64,000 nucleotides of DNA. Origin: Allium sativum (lineage: Eukaryota > Streptophyta > Magnoliopsida > Asparagales > Amaryllidaceae). Positions 23,950 through 35,128 of the stretch are shown in pieces; the first letter of the stretch is position 1; every line of letters starts with the position of its first letter. The translations under genes and the position numbers were made by a program. Location of the stretch: positions 162,637,579-162,701,578 of the forward strand of contig CM060926.1 of assembly GCA_030737875.1 (NCBI GenBank), in the 5' to 3' direction. The notes under the pieces were generated by a model, which saw only the letters and a list, made by a program, of their open reading frames with translations, ran no database searches and was not told where the DNA came from.

Positions 23950-24864
23950 AGTAGACCCTGCCCTCTGTCATTTCCTCGGGCAGTCCTTAATCAGATGTCC
24001 CGCTTCGCCACAGTGGGAACAACCAGTCTTCTTTTTCTTCCTACAGTCTTTGGTCAGATGGCCTGGTGTCCCATAGTTAAAGCATCTTTTTGTTCCGTCT
24101 CCATTGTTGTCTTTACCACCCTTCTTGTTCTGCTGTTGCTGTTGTGGTTTCTTTTGATCCTCTTTCTTCTCAGGTGCCTTATTAGCATTGGCGCCTTTCT
24201 CCTCTTCATGCATAAGCACCATGTCAACCAGTCTCTCAAAGGTGGCCCCCATAGGGATGTGGGTCATAACCAACCCATGTAGCGGCTCATTCAAACCCTT
24301 AACAAACCTCAGAGCCTTCTTTTCAGGAGTGTTCACCAAGTCTAAGCCAAACCTTGCCAACTGATTGAACTTGTTGATGTACTCCTTCACCGATAGATTT
24401 CCCTGCTTCAACGCCAAGAACCTTTCCATGTATAAATTTTCTTCAGCACTTGAGAGAAATTTAGCCTCGAACCTAAGCCTGAAATCAGCCCATGTCTCAA
24501 CTGGACGCTATCCATTAGTAATCTCCCACCAAACCGAGGCTTCGTCCTTCATTAACCAAGCAGCCAATTGGACCTTTCTTCCATCTTCTACCTCAAAGAT
24601 TCTAAATAACTCTTCTACCTACTTAATCCAATTTCGAGCTTCAACAAACGTCTCTGACCCGTGAAAAGGTTTTTCGCCCATTGCCCGAAAGTCCTTGCAT
24701 ATATTTGCGAAACTATCAACTCGAGGAGGGGGAGGAGGAGGAGCGGGCGCAACTACGGGAGGAGGAACGTCTGCTGGGCCTGCAGTGTTAGACCTAGCCT
24801 CAAGGAACCTTCTGAACCGGCCAGGTACCGGCACGCCCTCAGGAAGGTTAAGATCCCCAGACAT
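23950..24864 (-). pseudogene. gag: gag of the nested minus Tekay copy, broken
   Basis: Starts at ATG 24864 with [18 protein letters not shown], then a proline-rich stretch and FANICKDFRAMGEKPFHG; the first frame ends at a stop near 24619. The capsid continues with LKQGNLSVKEYINKFNQLAR and GLDLVNTPEKKALRFVKGLN. The nucleocapsid has a glutamine/lysine-rich linker and two knuckles: CFNYGTPGHLTKDC (second Cys is Tyr) and CSHCGEAGHLIKDC (intact CCHC). The start is 197 bp from the PBS. Gag and pol were originally one frame, as in other Tekay elements. Confidence 0.92.
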
Positions 24865-25060
24865 ACTGAAACGAAAAAGGAAAGATTCAAAACAAAGAAT
24901 CGAAGGAAAGATATATGGCTCTTAGGGATTATGGTTATTTTTAAAATAAACTTTTCTCTTGAAAATACTCTACTTAAAACATATTTTTGGAAGTATTCTT
25001 TATAAAATGCTTTTTGAAAAATAGTTTTTCAAAATCTCTTATCTGTTCTGGTAACCTTCA

Positions 25061-25072
25061 GTTCTGATACCA
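25061..25072 (-). other. Primer binding site of the nested minus Tekay copy
   Basis: The minus strand reads TGGTATCAGAAC, one mismatch from the initiator tRNA-Met complement. It lies 2 bp from the LTR edge. Confidence 0.9.
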
Positions 25073-26343
25073 CGTGTGACACCCCACGTCCATTAAGGTC
25101 ACTCACAAAGGGAATGCCTTAACTTTGGTGGAGCGTCTATTGTGTATCGAACAGAAAAGTAAACAAGACAGATCAATATATTGGTACTCGGAAAATTAAT
25201 AACAACTTTTATTGCAGTGGAGAAATAGTTTGGTTACATCACATCAAAAACCAACTACAAAACCAAATACACTTAATATCCATCTTAACAAATAAGTTTT
25301 CGGAGTACATAAAATAAAAAGCATAACCCCAACATAAATAGCCATAAATAAGATAGGCCAAACTTTATTCTGCAATCCAAGCAACTTCCAAAAGAAGGAG
25401 ATAAAGCGATCCAAATCAAGCTCCACTATTACTAGTCCCACCCTGAGCACCTGGGGGGAAAAGGAAGAAAAGAGGTGGAAACAAAGGGGGTCAGACATAA
25501 AGTCTGGCGAGTCCAATAACTTTAACAATATAATCATTAATGTAATTAGGATAAGGCATAAACTGGTAAACAAGGAAATGACTGTGAATAAATGGCAAGA
25601 CCAAGCAAACAAAGGAACTAAGATGAACAAAGATAACGTTAACTGCACATCTAATCACTATAGGATAATTACTACACTGCACCACACCATTCACCATAAA
25701 AGTTGATCCCACCTACTAAACTTAGTAATCATAATAGTAGTTTAGTGTACCCCTAGCTGTCTACATAGGTGCCGCCTACCCCTATCTGCACTAGGTGTAC
25801 CCACTGTCCTCATGCGATCGACTACCTAACACGTAGATAGCTGTGCTGGTCCCACAGTGGGGTGTATCATTCCCCAAAGTGGCAACCCAATACCAAAAAA
25901 GATGTACGGCTTATATCTACATGATGCAACAATGTCTTACCTACCAGCCCGGGGCCACGCTCGCACATGACCCCGTTGGACTTGCGTTGCCACCGTTTAA
26001 CCCATTTAGACCTCTTACAGTCAAACCCACTATGCGTGTCCCGTCCTCGACTTGGGTCGAGCCCACAAAGATACTTAATGGGTTACTGGTCTGAAAAGGT
26101 CCCCCATTCTTGACACAAGCTTTCCACCTATCCTTGGTCCCCTCTAGTACATCCCACTTAACCCCTTCTTATTCATGTCCACTTACATGTTTCAATTTGG
26201 TTAAGTGTTTCTATTTGTATTCCCACATGTCACCCACATGTCACCCACTTAACCCTCATGTCCTACCACATGTTTACCTTGGTTAAGTGTTACTTAGTTT
26301 ATTACTACCGTAACCTTGTAGGACCTCTCACATTAGGCCACCC

Positions 26344-26518
26344 TTTGTGGTTGCTGGATTTGCCGGGCGGGTCCGGGCAGTCTTACACAACAAACGAGCG
26401 TTACCTCGTGTTGATACAACTGTCACACATTTAATTTAGGCCTATGACATCTCACATTAGACCACCATTTGTGGTTGCTGGATTTGTCGGGCGGGTCCAG
26501 GCAGTTTTACACCACAAA
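26344..26518 (-). repeat. Stem-loop pair (nested 5' LTR)
   Basis: 51-nt units at 26344-26394 and 26468-26518, starts 124 bp apart. The second keeps the perfect TTTGTGGT/ACCACAAA stem; the first has one mismatch (ACAACAAA). Confidence 0.83.
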
Positions 26519-27620
26519 TTAGACCAACCTCGTGTCTTAGGCATTGATTATTGCACATAATCTTTTAACCCAATTTGAATTAATATCCCTATATTACATT
26601 CCAAATTTACTTATGTCCATAATTTTCAACTAAATTATGTCCGTATATTTCAGGTATACAAATTATACCAATAAATGACTCAAGTTGATTATATGCCTTT
26701 TAAGGCCATTCTATGCCAATTCACAATATGTGTATATTCAATATTTCCCCATATCCTCGCGTTGTTTGCCTAACGTGATATATATATATATATATTAGAC
26801 TAGAAAATAGTCTAACACATAAAAAAGGAAGAAAAAACCACAACTTGCACATAAAGATAGATCTAACTTGCAGATAAGAATTATAACATGAGTTTGCATA
26901 GCCAAAAACTTGCATAAATGGTGTTCTTGTCATGGATCTAATTATAGACCCAAACATAAAGGTGTGAACTTGCATGTATGAATAAGGTTTTCACCCAAAC
27001 TTGCATAGGCAATAGGTACAAACTTGCATAAACTATGTATGTCGCAGATCTAGACATAAAGGTGTGAACTTGCATATATGTGAATCCAGTTATTACCTAA
27101 ACTTGCATATGAAAATAATCCTCATACAAACTAGCATATGTTTCACATCCATACTTGCATACAAACTAATGTCGTAAACATTGGTGATTGGGCATATGAA
27201 AGGGATTCACTAACACAAGTTATCAAAAACTAGCATATGAGCCAACATCATGAACAACTAGCATATATTCACAAAATAGACAATATCACATTTTTCCAAT
27301 GATTCATAAACATAGCCTTATAACCCAAATTAAAACTCAACCTATTTAACTTGTTAATTATCTTGTTAAAGAAATCGAACTCACAACTCAAAGAAGGTCT
27401 TGAGTTCTGGGATCTGTATTCTGTAGTTGAATTAGCTTGCCTTTGATGTAGACAAATTCGTTGTTGTTGTTGTTGTTGTTGTTGTTATACACTTGAGTTG
27501 AATTGAATTGAGTTGCTTTACTTTGTTTTTAGTTAATGGCGGCTACTCTAGGTTTTGGAGTGACAGCATGACGGCCATTGATTTAATTTTGATTAGGTTT
27601 AGGGTTTGAGTCTACATGTG

Positions 27621-27629
27621 TTTATATAG
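27621..27629 (-). promoter_or_regulatory. TATA box of the LTR promoter
   Basis: Minus-strand CTATATAAA, about 475 bp inside the 5' LTR of the nested copy. In an active element this copy would drive the full-length transcript. Confidence 0.78.
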
Positions 27630-27759
27630 AGTTTAGGATTAATTTAGGCCATCCGATCAACCTAGAAGCAACCTGAACCATCCAAACATCCAAGTCAGCT
27701 CTAGTGACTCAACAGCAAGTTAGATTGGGCCTTAATTCAAATCTGCCCGAGGGGGGCAG

Positions 27760-27842
27760 GTTGACCCCTAGGTCGACCCCTAGGTTGACCCCCAGGTCGA
27801 CCTGTAGGGGAGGTCGACACTAGGGTCGACCCCCTGGTCGAC
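27760..27842 (-). promoter_or_regulatory. GTCGAC palindrome array, longest version
   Basis: GTCGAC or GTTGAC at 27760, 27772, 27784, 27796, then 27813, 27825, 27837. The steps are 12, 12, 12, 17, 12, 12. It has one more unit in the first group than the partner LTR. Confidence 0.85.
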
Positions 27843-28100
27843 CCGACCTAGGGCGGGAATTTTCCCTCCCTTCCCGGTTCTGAGTCTGAATTCAATTTTG
27901 AATTTGAATTTGAATTTCTGAAACTTCCGACAGCCATAACTCTTTATACGAAGTCCAATTCATGCAAACTCGAACTTTATCTCAACCAGAATTTCGAGAC
28001 GAACACAATGGCATAACCCATTTCCCTTAATTCTCACATTTAAAATTAATTATTCTTTAATTTGTCAATTTAGTGTTAACAGAAAATACGGGGTGTTACA

Positions 28101-30280
28101 GTATGCTTGGCTCCACAACTTCTGCCGACTCATGTAAGCACTTTTGTAGCTGAGAGACATGAAAAACATTATGAACTCCAGCCAATCTTTCGGGTAGCTC
28201 TATTATGTATGCCATCGTCCCAATCCTTTCAATGATAGGAAATGGTCCTACAAATCGTGGTGCCAACTTTCCTACGGATCCAAAGCGAATGACATTCCTC
28301 AAAGTTGATACTTTAAGGAACACCTTGTCTCCAACCTCAAACTCAAGGCCGATCCTTCTTTTGTCAGCCTAGGATTTCTATCTATCTTGGGCAGTCTTCA
28401 TTCTTCTTCGTATCAAGTCCACTTTCTTTGAAGTCTCTCTAATCATGTCTGGCCCAAGTAAAAGCTTATCTGTGGACTCCACCAACAAGTTGGTGATCGA
28501 CATGGTCTTCCATATAAAGCTTTGAAGGGTGCCATGCCTATAGTGGCGTGGTAGCTATTGTTGTAAGCGAATTCCACCAAAGGAAGATGATCCTCCCAAG
28601 TTCCTCCAAAGTCGAGAATGCACAATCTCGAAAGATCTTCCAACACTCTGTTCACCCTTTCCGTCTGACCATGGGTTTGAGGGTGATAAGTCGTGCTTAA
28701 ACATAGCTGCGTTCCTACAGCCTCTTGCAAACTCCTCCAAAACTCGCTCGTAAAGATAGGGTCTCGATCACTCACTTTGCTGGAGGGTATCACATGGAGT
28801 CGAACTATCTCCTTAAGATAAATAGATGCTAATGATGAGGCAGTCCTCCTACTCTTGACAGATATAAAGTGAGCGCTTTTTGTGAGCCTGTCCACTATTA
28901 CCTAAATACCGGTATTTCCCCTTCTTGACCCAGGCAACCCATCAACAAAGTCCATCGAGATGCTATACAATTTCCATTGCGGGACCTCTAGAGGATGAAG
29001 CAGACCACTAGGCTTCTTCGGCTCTGCCTCGACTTGCTGGCATATCATGCACTTTGAAACAAATTCAGCTACATCCCTCTTTATGCCATTCCAAAAGAAA
29101 ACCCTTTTAATATCTTTATACATCTTGTCCCCACCTAGGTGTAAGGTAGTCTTGGAATGATGCGCCTCTTCGGGAACCATCTTCACCAACTCCCTTGCTT
29201 TTGGAACGCATAGTCTTCCATCCCGTCTCAACCAACCATTATCATCTATGGTGTATCTATCGAGGTGACTAAAAGTCTCACCCCTGATTAGCTTATCTAT
29301 CACATCAACTAGCTGACGGTCTTCACGTTGCACGGTTCCTATTGAGTCCAACAAAGTAGGCCGCACCTCTAGCATTGCCGTCATACCAGTCACATAGTCA
29401 ACAGAGGGTCTAAAGTCAAAATTCGCTATGTATTCCAAGCTTTGCCTTTCTACAAAGATAGGACTTAAGGTCAGCTTCTTTCTACTCAAGGCATCTGCTA
29501 CTACATTGCCCTTGCCAGGAGTATAGGAGATCTCAAATCGTATGAGGCAAGAAACTCCATCCATCTTTGCTGCCTTAGATTGAGGTCTTTGTACAAGAAA
29601 AGGTACTTCAATGATTTATGGTTAGTATACAATTCAAATTTCTCACCTAAGAGATAATGGCGCCAAGATTTAAGCGCAAAAACGATGGCTGCCAACTCTA
29701 GATCGTGGGTTGTGTAGTTTTTTTGATGTACTTTCAACTGTCTTCCACCATAAGCTACTACCTTCCATTCTGGCATCAAGACAGCGCCTAGTCCCGTACC
29801 GCATGCATCGGTATATACTGTAAACATCTTGCTCCCATCAGGCAATGTCAAAACTGGGGCTATTGTAAGAGCCCTCTTAAACCGTTGGAAAGCGATATTG
29901 CAATCCAAATCCCAAGCGAAAGTCAGGTTCTTCTTCGTTAACCTTGTAAGTGGAGCTGAGATTTTAGCAAAGTCATTAATGAACTTGCGATAAAAGCCTT
30001 CTAGCCTAAGAAAGCTTCGGACTTCGGTTGCATTCCGTGGAACCTTCTAATCTTGTACCGCTACTACTTTTGCGGGTTCCACAACTAACCCCTCTTTGGA
30101 CACCACATGTCCAAGAAATCTTACTTCTTCTCTCCACAAATGGCACTTGGAGAATTTTTCTTTCAACTGATGTGCACGAAGAGTATCCATAACTTCCCTT
30201 AAATGCATATCATGTTCTTCCTCATTCTTCGAGAAAATCAGAATGTCGTCCATATAGACCACCACAAATTTATTGAGGAA
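28101..30280 (-). pseudogene. pol: Outer Tekay pol, middle segment (RT catalytic box to GPF module)
   Basis: Continues the outer pol from 40831 across the plus-strand insertion. It begins [20 protein letters not shown], so the RT box is Y-M-D-D here. It then runs through HVVSKEG, RNase H ([33 protein letters not shown]), the [14 protein letters not shown] tether, and the integrase zinc region with HHSKTTLH and KCMICQQVEA. The DDE core has SMDFVDGLPGS, KVSDRDPIF and QTHGQTERVNR with the catalytic Glu present. The GPF module (APRFVGPFPIIERIG, FHVSQLQKCLHES) follows up to the nested minus insertion at 28100. Stops and frameshifts occur, for example after AVQD (30047), near 29564, 28896 and 28440. 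Confidence 0.92.
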
Positions 30281-30560
30281 TGTAACAACCCGTATTTTAG
30301 TAACATGTTATAACCATAAATCAAGGCAGAATTAAATTTTAAAATAATAATCAGGGGAAACGGGTTGCGCCCTTACGGTCTTCTCGAAATTCTGCTTGGA
30401 AACGAGTCCGAGTTCTCGAAAAACGGACTCTGTATGAGAGAGATATGACCCTCGAAAGTTTCAGGAATTTTCAGAAATAGAAATAGCTCGAAATTCGAAT
30501 TCAAATTTTGAATTCAAACCCCAGGGCAGACTGGGCGGGAATTTTCCCTCCCAAGACCAG

Positions 30561-30633
30561 GTCGACCTGGGGGTCGACACTATAGTCGACCTCCAGAGGC
30601 CAGGTCGACCCTATGGTCGACCTGGGGGTCGAC
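30561..30633 (+). promoter_or_regulatory. GTCGAC palindrome array, all six sites perfect
   Basis: GTCGAC at 30561, 30573, 30585 and 30604, 30616, 30628: two triplets with exact 12-bp steps separated by a 19-bp step. It lies about 80 bp upstream of the TATA box in U3. Confidence 0.88.
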
Positions 30634-30715
30634 CTGGTGCTAGAACCCATTTTTGAGTCCAGGTTCACTCTGATGTTTCTCGTCTCGTTTTCTGTCTAGA
30701 TTCGTTGGCCTAACC

Positions 30716-30724
30716 CTATATAAA
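30716..30724 (+). promoter_or_regulatory. TATA box of the LTR promoter
   Basis: CTATATAAA followed by a C-rich/CT-rich stretch (CCCCCTAGCCCC, then TTCTCTCTACAC), a typical plant start region. It is about 435 bp from the LTR start and conserved at 38573 in the partner LTR. Confidence 0.8.
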
Positions 30725-31616
30725 CAACCCCCTAGCCCCATTCTCTCTACACTAATTCTCCTTAGCCTTATGCTGCTCAAATTCTGGTTGAAAAGTTAGA
30801 GAAAAAGGGACTACTTCTTCTTCGTCAAGACTACGTAGGGATTTGCAAATTGGGGAATTTCTATTTGGACTCGACTAATCAAATACAGATTCAACATTGC
30901 CTCTTTTGTTTTCTAATTCTCGAACCACGCTCTGTAAGCCCCAGTTACTTATAGATTAAAACTTTAAACTTAATATGGACATGATATAAATTGGAATTGG
31001 ACCTATTTATGATAATTATCTCATATCTATTCTTATTCATCTTGGTTCTTGACTTGTGGGAATATTGCTATGAAATTGATTTGGGGCCTATTCATGTTGT
31101 AAACCTAAACCCCTATGTCCATAATATTATCATGCCTGTGATGTTGAATCAGTTATTATTCACAAGTTTGGGACTATTACTTTATGTCAAATGTTACTAT
31201 GACTATCACCTTATTTTGTTAGATTTAAAATCCTAATGTTTGAGGCCGATATTCCATATGCCAGTAATGTTGTAATCATTTATCTCAAGTTATACCATGC
31301 TAGACTTGTAATCACTTTTGCCACCTTATGCCCATCCTTTTTATGTTATTCCCTAATTAGATTTAATTGTAATTTGGATCGATTCGAATTTACGTGCGAT
31401 GGGAATACGATTTGGGTAGATTAGGCAAAACATGAATTGGTTATGAACTTGAAACATGAACGTTGTTATAACATGAACCTGGATATGGACACGAAGTTGA
31501 CATGATTTTGACATGAAACCTGACATGAATCTTGACATGAAATTTGACACAAAATTTGAACATGGACATGACACTTAGAATAAACTTGAACATCGCCAAC
31601 TCGAGGTTGGGTTGAG

Positions 31617-31777
31617 TTTGCAGTATAAACCTGCCCGGAACCGCCCGGTGAATCCAGTAACTGCAAACAATAGGATCCAATGTGGGTAGTTGGCCATATC
31701 ACGCTTAAAATCCGAGGTTAGACTAAGTTGTGGTGTAAATCTGACCGGAACCGCCCGGCACATCCAGTAACCACAAC
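31617..31777 (+). repeat. Stem-loop pair (plus-strand element, 5' LTR)
   Basis: Unit 1 (31617-31667) has arms TTTGCAGT/ACTGCAAA. Unit 2 (31727-31777) has arms GTTGTGGT/ACCACAAC. Both are 51 nt with the inner CTG, CCGG-AACCGC-CCGG and CAG elements. The starts are 110 bp apart. The two outer stems differ in sequence but both pair perfectly. Confidence 0.88.
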
Positions 31778-32973
31778 CACAAGTCTAATGTGAGAGGTTG
31801 GGGCGCATTAATTCATTTAATGCCACATGATAGGGTTAAGTCGTGAACTTGAAAGACAACACTTAATCAACTTGACACATGATTTGATAGGGTTAAGTCA
31901 CGAATTTAAATGACAACACTTAACCCATTAGAAACCCTAGTTACGCGGTCCATTTCAGCAGTAACCCACTTAGACGTATCATGATACCCTGGGACTAGGC
32001 AGGGTGGGGCACGATTACTGGGCTGATTGTAAGCGACCAGAACGACGGCTGAGTTGGTGCACCATTGTAGGTTCAGGCGGAATATGGTCGTGCACGTAGT
32101 CCGGAGTTGAAAAAGTATGCATTGGGCACCAGTAGGTTTACACTGTGCGTGCTTGATTCGTGTCAGTGGTTGGAACCCTAAGGCTTTATACACCCTATGG
32201 TGGACCTAGCACAGGTGACTACTTTCGTGATAGGGCCGTATGACAGAGACACATGACGAGCAAGAACTTGTAGGGAGCCTATCGATTAGTGGATCGTTCT
32301 GTAGGACCCCGAAATGGGTCATTTCATGATATTGGGCCAAGGGATCATTTCACGGTTAATATTTGATATGGGTTGGGATACTAGTACAGTTGGTGCAGCG
32401 AATCTTGAACATGCGATGCTATACTTGATTTATCTTGTTATCTTAGTTTATCATGCCAGTCTTGTCATCATCCTTATTTTAATTTCAGTTTTTACATGTC
32501 ATGTTACCTTTACTAGTTTTTATGCTTAAAGTCACTAGGATTTACCAGACTTTATGACTGACCCGTGTTCTTTCGCCTTATTTTCTTTTGTTTCTCCCCC
32601 CAGGTTCTCAGGGGGGAAACTCTAGCTCTTAGCTTGGACTTGGCTTGCTTTCTATTTAGCTCATGTATGTTTTGATCTTGAGCTATGCTATGGCTACTTT
32701 TCTGCTATCTTTGGGGAATAAGACTACTTTTGTTATTTTAAGTTTATGCTTCTTTATTTAGAACTTGTTATAATGGAAAATGACAATTGTTACTTTGGAT
32801 GTAAGAGGATTTGACTCTATTTTGGAATAATGAAATTTGGCTTTTGATTTCTTCTGCTGTTTTAAATATGTTCTGTCTTGTGATATTTCTGTGTTCGTTT
32901 ACCTTGATAGCGCTCCTACAAAACTAGTGCATTCCCTTTGTGAGTGACACTAGCGGAGGTGGGGTGTTACATT

Positions 32974-32985
32974 TGGTATTAGAGC
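32974..32985 (+). other. Primer binding site of the plus-strand Tekay element
   Basis: TGGTATTAGAGC, one mismatch from the initiator tRNA-Met complement, 2 bp after the LTR. Confidence 0.92.
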
Positions 32986-33160
32986 AAAAGGTTACTAGAC
33001 TGGGCAAAAGTTTTAAATACCTTCTGAAACTATTTTCAAAACCATTTATAAAGAAGCTTTTTCAAGAAAAATTTTATATTTGAAAAGGCTATTCCCCAAA
33101 AAGCCATTAGCACTTTCCTTTGTTTCCTCATTTGAATTCTTTTCCTTTTCGTTTTTCAGT

Positions 33161-35128
33161 TTGTTTGGGGATCTCAACTTGCCCGAAGGCGTGCAAATAC
33201 TCGGTTTGTTTCGTAGATACTTAGAGGCTACAAAACCAGCCGCGGGGCTAGCTAATGTTGTTCCCCCAGCCGAGGATGCTCCTCCTCCTCCTCCTCAACC
33301 TCCACGAGTAGACCCTTTCGCTAAGATATGCAAAGACTTTAAAGCTATGGGCGGCAAGAATTTCATTGGGACTGAAACCTTCGTTGAAGCGAGAAACTGG
33401 CTAAAAGAGACTGAAGACTTATTTGTTATCTTTGATATAGAGGATCATAGAAAGGTTCATTTGGCAGCATGGTTGTTGAAAGAGGAAGCTGCATTTTGGT
33501 GGGAAGTCACCAACGCTACCAGGCCAGTTGAGACTTGGGCTGACTTGAGAGGGAGGTTTGGGCTTAAGTTTTTATCGCCAGCAGAAGAGAGTCTTCAGAT
33601 GGAAATGTTCCTAGCACTCAAGCAAAGGGACATGTATATTAGGGAGTACATGAATAGGTTTAATCAGCTTGCTCGGTTCGGTTTGGACTTGGTTAACACG
33701 GCCCAGAAGAGGGCTCTATGCTTTGCTCGAGGATTGAAAGAGCCACTCCACAGTTTGGCCATGGCTCATATACCCATGGGGGAGACCTTTAAAAGCTTGG
33801 TGGATATGTCCCTACTTTATAAGGAAAACAAGAGTGGCAAGAAAAAGGTTAAGCCTAATGAGACTCAGAATAAGAAGGTGGACTTCAAGAGGGGAGGAAA
33901 CAAGAATAACAAGAATAACAAGATCAACAACAACAATAATAACAAGGCACGTGAGACAAGTAAGTGCAACTTTTATGGTATTACCGAGCATATAGCCAAG
34001 GACTGTAGAAGGAAGAAGAGAAAGTTGGGTGAATGCTTTTACCGTGGGGATACTAGACACATCAGTAAGGATTGCCCTAAGAAGCAAGGACAGGGGCAAG
34101 GGCAGGCCCAGCGAGCACGACCTTCTGGAGGGCAGTTGCATGCTCTCAACACCACTCCAGCTCTTGACCGAGGTAGTTCTATTTCTGTAGAAAGCTATGT
34201 TTACATTTCTGACTTTCCTGTTCGAACCTTATTTGATTCTGGAGCATCACATACTTTTATTTCTTCTGATATTGTTGAAAATCTACACCGAAGTACTAGT
34301 CTAGTTGAGGATCCCGTTATAGTTTCAAATCCAATTGGGGGCTCCGCTCATTTATCTATGATTTGTGTGGATTTGAGGATTTCTATCTTAAGCGTAGAAT
34401 TCACATGTAATGCTTATGTTCTCGGATTTATGGGATACGGTTTGATTCTGGGCATGGATTGGCTGTCCAATTATGGAGCCATTCTTGATTGTGAGCAAAG
34501 GGTAGTGAGACTCATGACTCGTCTTGGTAATACCCTTGAAATTTCTTGCAACCCTATGGGTCCGGTCATGTTGTGTTATCTAGAATCTCTTGACTCGTCC
34601 ATCGATAATCTGCCATCTGTAAGAGTGGTCCGAGAATATCCCGGTGTCTTTGATGAGGTGAAGGGGTTACCCCCTAAACGCGAGATAGATTTCCGTATTT
34701 ATCTTGTTGATAATGCCAAGCCAGTTTCATTGCCCGTTAGACACATGGCTCCGCGAGAGAGAAGAGAGCTTAGTAAGCAAGTTAAGGAGTTGCTTGAGAA
34801 AAATTTCATAAGGCGAAGCATTTCAGAATGGGGTGCTTCGGTGGTATTCGCTACTAAGGCGGATGGTTCGCTTCGTCTGTGCATAGATTATCGTGAATTA
34901 AACAAGCTGACGAAGAAAAATAGGCACCCACTACCAAGAATTGACGATTTGTTTGACCAGCTTGTAGGAGCATCTGTTTTCTCTCAACTCGATCTAGCCA
35001 CAGGATTCCATCAGCTTAGAGTGGCTGGGGATAGCATTGACAAGACTGCGTTTAGGACTCCAGATGGTTTCTTCGAATGGCTCGTCATGCCGTTTGGTTT
35101 AACAAATGCACCCGCATGTTTTTGTTGA
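33161..35128 (+). pseudogene. gag-pol: gag-protease-RT of the plus-strand Tekay element (start codon lost, frameshift at the end)
   Basis: One frame runs from gag into RT. The family start [11 protein letters not shown] appears here as TTG TTT GGG at 33161, so the ATG is mutated; an upstream in-frame ATG at 33080 could only add unrelated residues. Gag: [42 protein letters not shown]. The nucleocapsid knuckles are damaged ([28 protein letters not shown]). Protease [12 protein letters not shown] at about 34228 is intact, with [13 protein letters not shown] downstream. RT has [19 protein letters not shown] and [11 protein letters not shown]. An extra base near 35118 shifts the frame and ends it at 35128. 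Confidence 0.94.

Larger units (their letters stand above)
16914..28100 (-). mobile_element. Nested Tekay copy, complete ends (minus)
   Basis: An 11.2-kb element with 5' LTR 28100-25075, PBS 25072-25061, gag-pol 24864-20490, polypurine tract 19920-19908 and 3' LTR 19907-16914. The flanks GCATG (16909-16913) and GTATG (28101-28105) are a 5-bp target duplication with one substitution. It is the same family as its host; the insertion splits the host's pol just upstream of the chromodomain. The coding region is full of stops, so it is not autonomous. Confidence 0.95.
25075..28100 (-). repeat. 5' LTR of the nested minus Tekay copy
   Basis: 3026 bp, TGTGACACCCC to GGGGTGTTACA. It contains the stem-loop pair (26344, 26468), GTT microsatellite, TATA box 27621-27629 and GTCGAC array 27760-27842. 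It differs from its partner LTR by scattered substitutions and small indels, including one extra 12-bp GTCGAC unit, so the insertion is not very recent. Confidence 0.95.
30281..32971 (+). repeat. 5' LTR of the nested plus-strand Tekay element
   Basis: 2691 bp, TGTAACAACCC to GGGGTGTTACA. Order along it: GTCGAC array 30561-30633, TATA box 30716-30724, a TTGACATGAA-type short repeat block 31440-31575, the stem-loop pair 31617 and 31727, GGTTAAGT words around 31845-31925, and a polypyrimidine-CAG block at about 32593-32604 followed by a G run. Confidence 0.96.

Noticed and set aside
23869..24282. A 137-codon plus-strand ORF rich in hydrophobic residues, and similar ones at 42008-42343 and 5348-5713
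   Set aside because: They are antisense shadows of the gag nucleocapsid region.
30716..33160. A host gene promoter driving the 33080 ORF
   Set aside because: The upstream sequence is a complete LTR with PBS, and the ORF is gag-pol.
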